A DNA stretch of 33,451 bases from Streptomyces acidicola (GTDB lineage: Bacteria; Actinomycetota; Actinomycetes; Streptomycetales; Streptomycetaceae). Below the pieces are notes generated by a model. That model was not told the origin of the DNA. It did no database searches and saw only the letters and a program-made list of their open reading frames with translations. Made by a program: the position numbers and the translations under genes. The DNA lies in contig NZ_VMNX01000095.1 in the NCBI RefSeq assembly GCF_009377235.1, forward strand, positions 1 to 33,451, read 5' to 3'. Shown here piece by piece: positions 31,589 to 33,451 of this stretch (the stretch's first letter is position 1; every line of letters starts with the position of its first letter).

Positions 31589-31667
31589 GACGCCTCCAGG
31601 AGCGAGTCGGTCGGGTCGGGAAGGGTGAGCATGGCGTCGGAACGACGCCGGGCACCGGCGCGATCGG

Positions 31668-32561
31668 TCAGGACAGACGGGCGAGCCAGGCCTTGCGCCA
31701 GGCCTCGGTGCTCTCCAGGTCGTTGAAGGTGAACACGTGGAAGCCCTGGAGGTTGTTGTCCTCCTGCGCGAACGCGGGCGTCAGTTTCTCGATCAGCTTG
31801 TTCGGGCTGTAGCCGCCGGGCAGGAAGAACCGCCAGAACATGTTCTGCTGCTTCTTCAGAAACCGCGCGGACTGTCCGAGCCCGAGACCGGCCGACACCC
31901 GGATCAGCTTCTGCCGACTGACGGCTCCGGGTATGCCGACCCGGATCGGCAGCGTGACACCACGGGCCCGCACCCTACGAGCCCACCGGATCGTGGTGGC
32001 GGCGTCGAAGCAGAGCTGGGTGATGATCTGCGTGGCGTACGGCGCCTTCGCGTCCAGAGCCTGCTCGATCAGCTCGTCGTCGATCAGACCGTGTCCCTCG
32101 GGGTAGCCGCCGATTCCGACCGACGTGAAGGAGTGGCCGATCGTTTGCAGACCCTGGAACAGGCTCAACGCGTCCGGGAAGTCCCCGGCAGGCTCGGCCG
32201 CGTCGCCGCCGACGCAGAACAGACGGTCGATACCGCTGTCACGCAACTGCTCCACGATGTCGGTCAGGTGCGCCTGGTCGCGCACCAGCCGCGCGGCGAT
32301 GTGCGGCGCGGCCCGGTAGCCGTGTTCGGTCAGCGCGGCGGCCAGGGCGATCGTGGGGCCGATCCCCTTCGCCTCGGTCGTGGTCACGGTGAGCGCCACG
32401 TCCGTGGGGACGTGCGCGAGAACCTTCTCCTCGGCGCTCTTGAACGGCAGGATCTCGTAGGTCGCGTCGCGCAACGCATCGGCCACGGCCGCCTTGGCGG
32501 TGCGCGAGACCGGGCGGCTGAGCGGCGGGGTGGAACCCCTCGGGTCCGTCACCGACGTCAC
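31668..32561 (-). CDS. metF: Methylenetetrahydrofolate reductase
   Basis: 297 aa, the normal bacterial MetF size. TDVALTVTTTEAKGIGPTIALA near the start, LFCVGGDAAEP (usual R-G-D-x-P region), VGIGGYPEGHGL (the Y-P-E-x-H signature), ITQLCFDAATTIRWA with the Q-x-x-F-D, and LPIRVGIPGAVS identify it as an FAD-dependent TIM barrel. It interconverts methylene- and methyl-tetrahydrofolate. The GTG at 32561 follows GAAGGAG; a longer open frame upstream is low-complexity and lacks homology. The stop of a decayed gene lies 13 bases upstream, overlapping this ribosome site region. Two differences from ordinary MetF, the VGGD and GIGGYPEGH forms, point to a specialised paralogue. Confidence 0.88.
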   Translation of the reverse strand: MTSVTDPRGSTPPLSRPVSRTAKAAVADALRDATYEILPFKSAEEKVLAHVPTDVALTVTTTEAKGIGPTIALAAALTEHGYRAAPHIAARLVRDQAHLTDIVEQLRDSGIDRLFCVGGDAAEPAGDFPDALSLFQGLQTIGHSFTSVGIGGYPEGHGLIDDELIEQALDAKAPYATQIITQLCFDAATTIRWARRVRARGVTLPIRVGIPGAVSRQKLIRVSAGLGLGQSARFLKKQQNMFWRFFLPGGYSPNKLIEKLTPAFAQEDNNLQGFHVFTFNDLESTEAWRKAWLARLS

Positions 32562-32574
32562 GTCACTTGCTCCT

Positions 32575-32880
32575 TCAGTTGGTGCGGGCGAACTGGACGC
32601 AGGGAGCGGGCTCGGCGTGCTCCGTGGCGGTCGTGGCCGCGGCATCAGGGACCGTGGCCCACTCGTCGTCGTTGTCCCGGACGGGGATGACCTTCGTGCG
32701 TGTAGTCGAACTCGACGTCGCGGCTGAGGAGTTCCAGCCGGGCTCCCGACGCGAGCCATGGCCGCCGCCGGACTCTCGGAAGTCGTGATCGCCGAAGAAC
32801 CTTTCCACTGGGCCGCCCGTTTCGGTGCGCCGTCGGCGAAGCCGCCGCGGCAGCACCGCCTGACCGGGTATCCGGGCTTG
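32575..32880 (-). pseudogene. Frameshifted 3' remnant of a gene upstream of metF
   Basis: Two frames together read like one protein end. One gives WLASGARLELLSRDVEFDYTHE, written here as pieces LASGARLELL and SRDVEFDYTHE (down to 32693). The other, one base away, continues VIPVRDNDDEW and ATVPDAAATT to TGA 32577-32575. A single extra G in GAAGG near 32692 separates them. A third piece, PVERFFGDHDFRES, lies upstream in the second frame. The stop is 13 bases before the metF start, so this was probably the gene ahead of metF in its operon. I do not recognise the family. A folate-dependent demethylase would be the tempting guess, but the pieces do not match the LigM C-terminus as I know it. Confidence 0.45.
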
Positions 32881-32906
32881 CTACAACGCTAAGAAACACC
32901 CCCTTC

Positions 32907-33451
32907 ACCAGGGATCACGCGGATGACCGGACCTCCCCTTGGCGAGCGTCGCGTCCCGGGCAGGACAAGTGACGTAGACGCGCGCATCGCCCCCGGTCCG
33001 CGACGGATGTCTCTGTCGGACGACGGTGGGCCTTCGGCTTCGTCGTCTACTGCTGCGGAGTACAGCAAGGTGCTGCCGAAGGCGCGGATCCTCGAAGCTC
33101 TTCCTGCCGACCGCGAGCCCGTGGACGCGACGCGGTGACAGCTCCTTGCACGGGTGGCCGTTCGCGACGGTCCTGCCCGGCTCCGCCTGCCTCCTCGATT
33201 CCCCACACGGCTGCCCTAGGGCGTGGCCCGCCTCGCACGCGACCGCCGTCAACGAGGCGCTGCGGATTGTGGCCCGCCTCCCGGAGGCCGGGCGGCTGGG
33301 CTGATCACGGGCAGCATCGTGCCCCCCCCGTTATGTTTTCCGCGGCCCTGCAAGAGGGCCGCTGGCCTCCGGGCCCGGCATGGCTGTTCCCCCCTGTCGA
33401 ACCGATGACCTGGGGGGTGGTGCCACCGGGCCCGAGAGGCGCCGTTGGAGA
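32907..33451. other. Eroded region without an intact gene
   Basis: No complete gene is visible. On the plus strand, one frame reads TAAEYSKVLPKARILEALPA and D-R-E-P-V to a TGA at 33136-33138, loosely like the start of an IclR-type helix-turn-helix. Pieces such as LLARVAVRDGPARLR follow in another frame. This would be a broken regulator at best. A run of eight C lies at 33322-33329. The last 90 bases show only the hairpin at 33342-33362. Confidence 0.3.
33342..33362. terminator. Perfect 8-bp hairpin near the right edge
   Basis: GCGGCCCT (33342-33349), loop GCAAG, AGGGCCGC (33355-33362). It has no T-tract on either side except GTTTTC before it on the plus strand. It may terminate a gene beyond the window. 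Confidence 0.5.

Noticed and set aside
30663..31655. 330-codon minus-strand frame covering purU
   Set aside because: Shadow of purU in another frame. Only its last residues (DLARQLIGQ) fall outside purU, and they do not form a domain.
1..33451. tRNA, rRNA, insertion sequence or integrase in the window
   Set aside because: I found no transposase or integrase motifs and no recognisable tRNA cloverleaf or rRNA sequence.

Overview
The window looks like the chromosome of a Streptomyces or close relative. The DNA is very GC-rich, many genes start with GTG, and genes are often coupled through 1 or 4 base overlaps (GTGA, ATGA, TAGTG). There is a mycothiol-dependent formaldehyde dehydrogenase, and several enzymes carry Tat or Sec export signals. 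All calls come from reading the sequence and translations; no database search was run.

Layout. 1-54 is the start of an SDR oxidoreductase that runs off the left edge, followed by a repeat-rich gap and a zinc-ribbon PP2C phosphatase (299-1171). A two-gene operon on the minus strand holds mscR and an MBL-fold hydrolase (1243-2960), divergent from an ABC exporter (3161-4915). A family 1 glycosyltransferase (5051-6301) and a TetR regulator (6332-7066) come next. 7207-10359 holds a secreted beta-propeller protein and a secreted endoglycoceramidase-like GH5 enzyme; each has an inverted repeat with TTACT/AGTAA half-sites in front of it. A Tet/OtrA-type ribosomal protection protein (10479-12464) is divergent from two tandem Tat-exported GH43 enzymes with CBM42 (AbfB) domains (12780-15681). 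A small membrane protein and a membrane-anchored SpoIIE-type phosphatase follow, closed by a strong bidirectional terminator.

17357-24568 is a catabolic island: a GPH-type sugar permease, a tightly coupled operon of two Gfo/Idh/MocA oxidoreductases, two TIM-barrel sugar isomerase/epimerase-like enzymes and one degenerate Gfo/Idh-like protein, and a divergent TetR regulator with a perfect 16-bp palindrome between them. This gene set suits oxidation-first (keto-sugar) breakdown of an imported glycoside or cyclitol.

24669-26264 is an orphan PAS-GAF histidine kinase with an 18-bp tandem repeat expanded inside its ATP-lid region. 26912-30128 is a five-gene operon: 4-oxalomesaconate hydratase-like PIG-L protein, 4-carboxy-4-hydroxy-2-oxoadipate aldolase, alpha/beta hydrolase, muconolactone isomerase-like protein and SDR. 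It faces a broken GntR regulator and then purU and metF on the opposite strand. The lower gallate/protocatechuate meta-cleavage enzymes beside folate C1 genes suggest catabolism of methoxylated aromatics (vanillate/syringate type) with tetrahydrofolate as methyl acceptor. No ring-cleavage dioxygenase or demethylase is intact here. The right end (about 32.6-33.45 kb) is eroded and holds frameshifted gene remnants.
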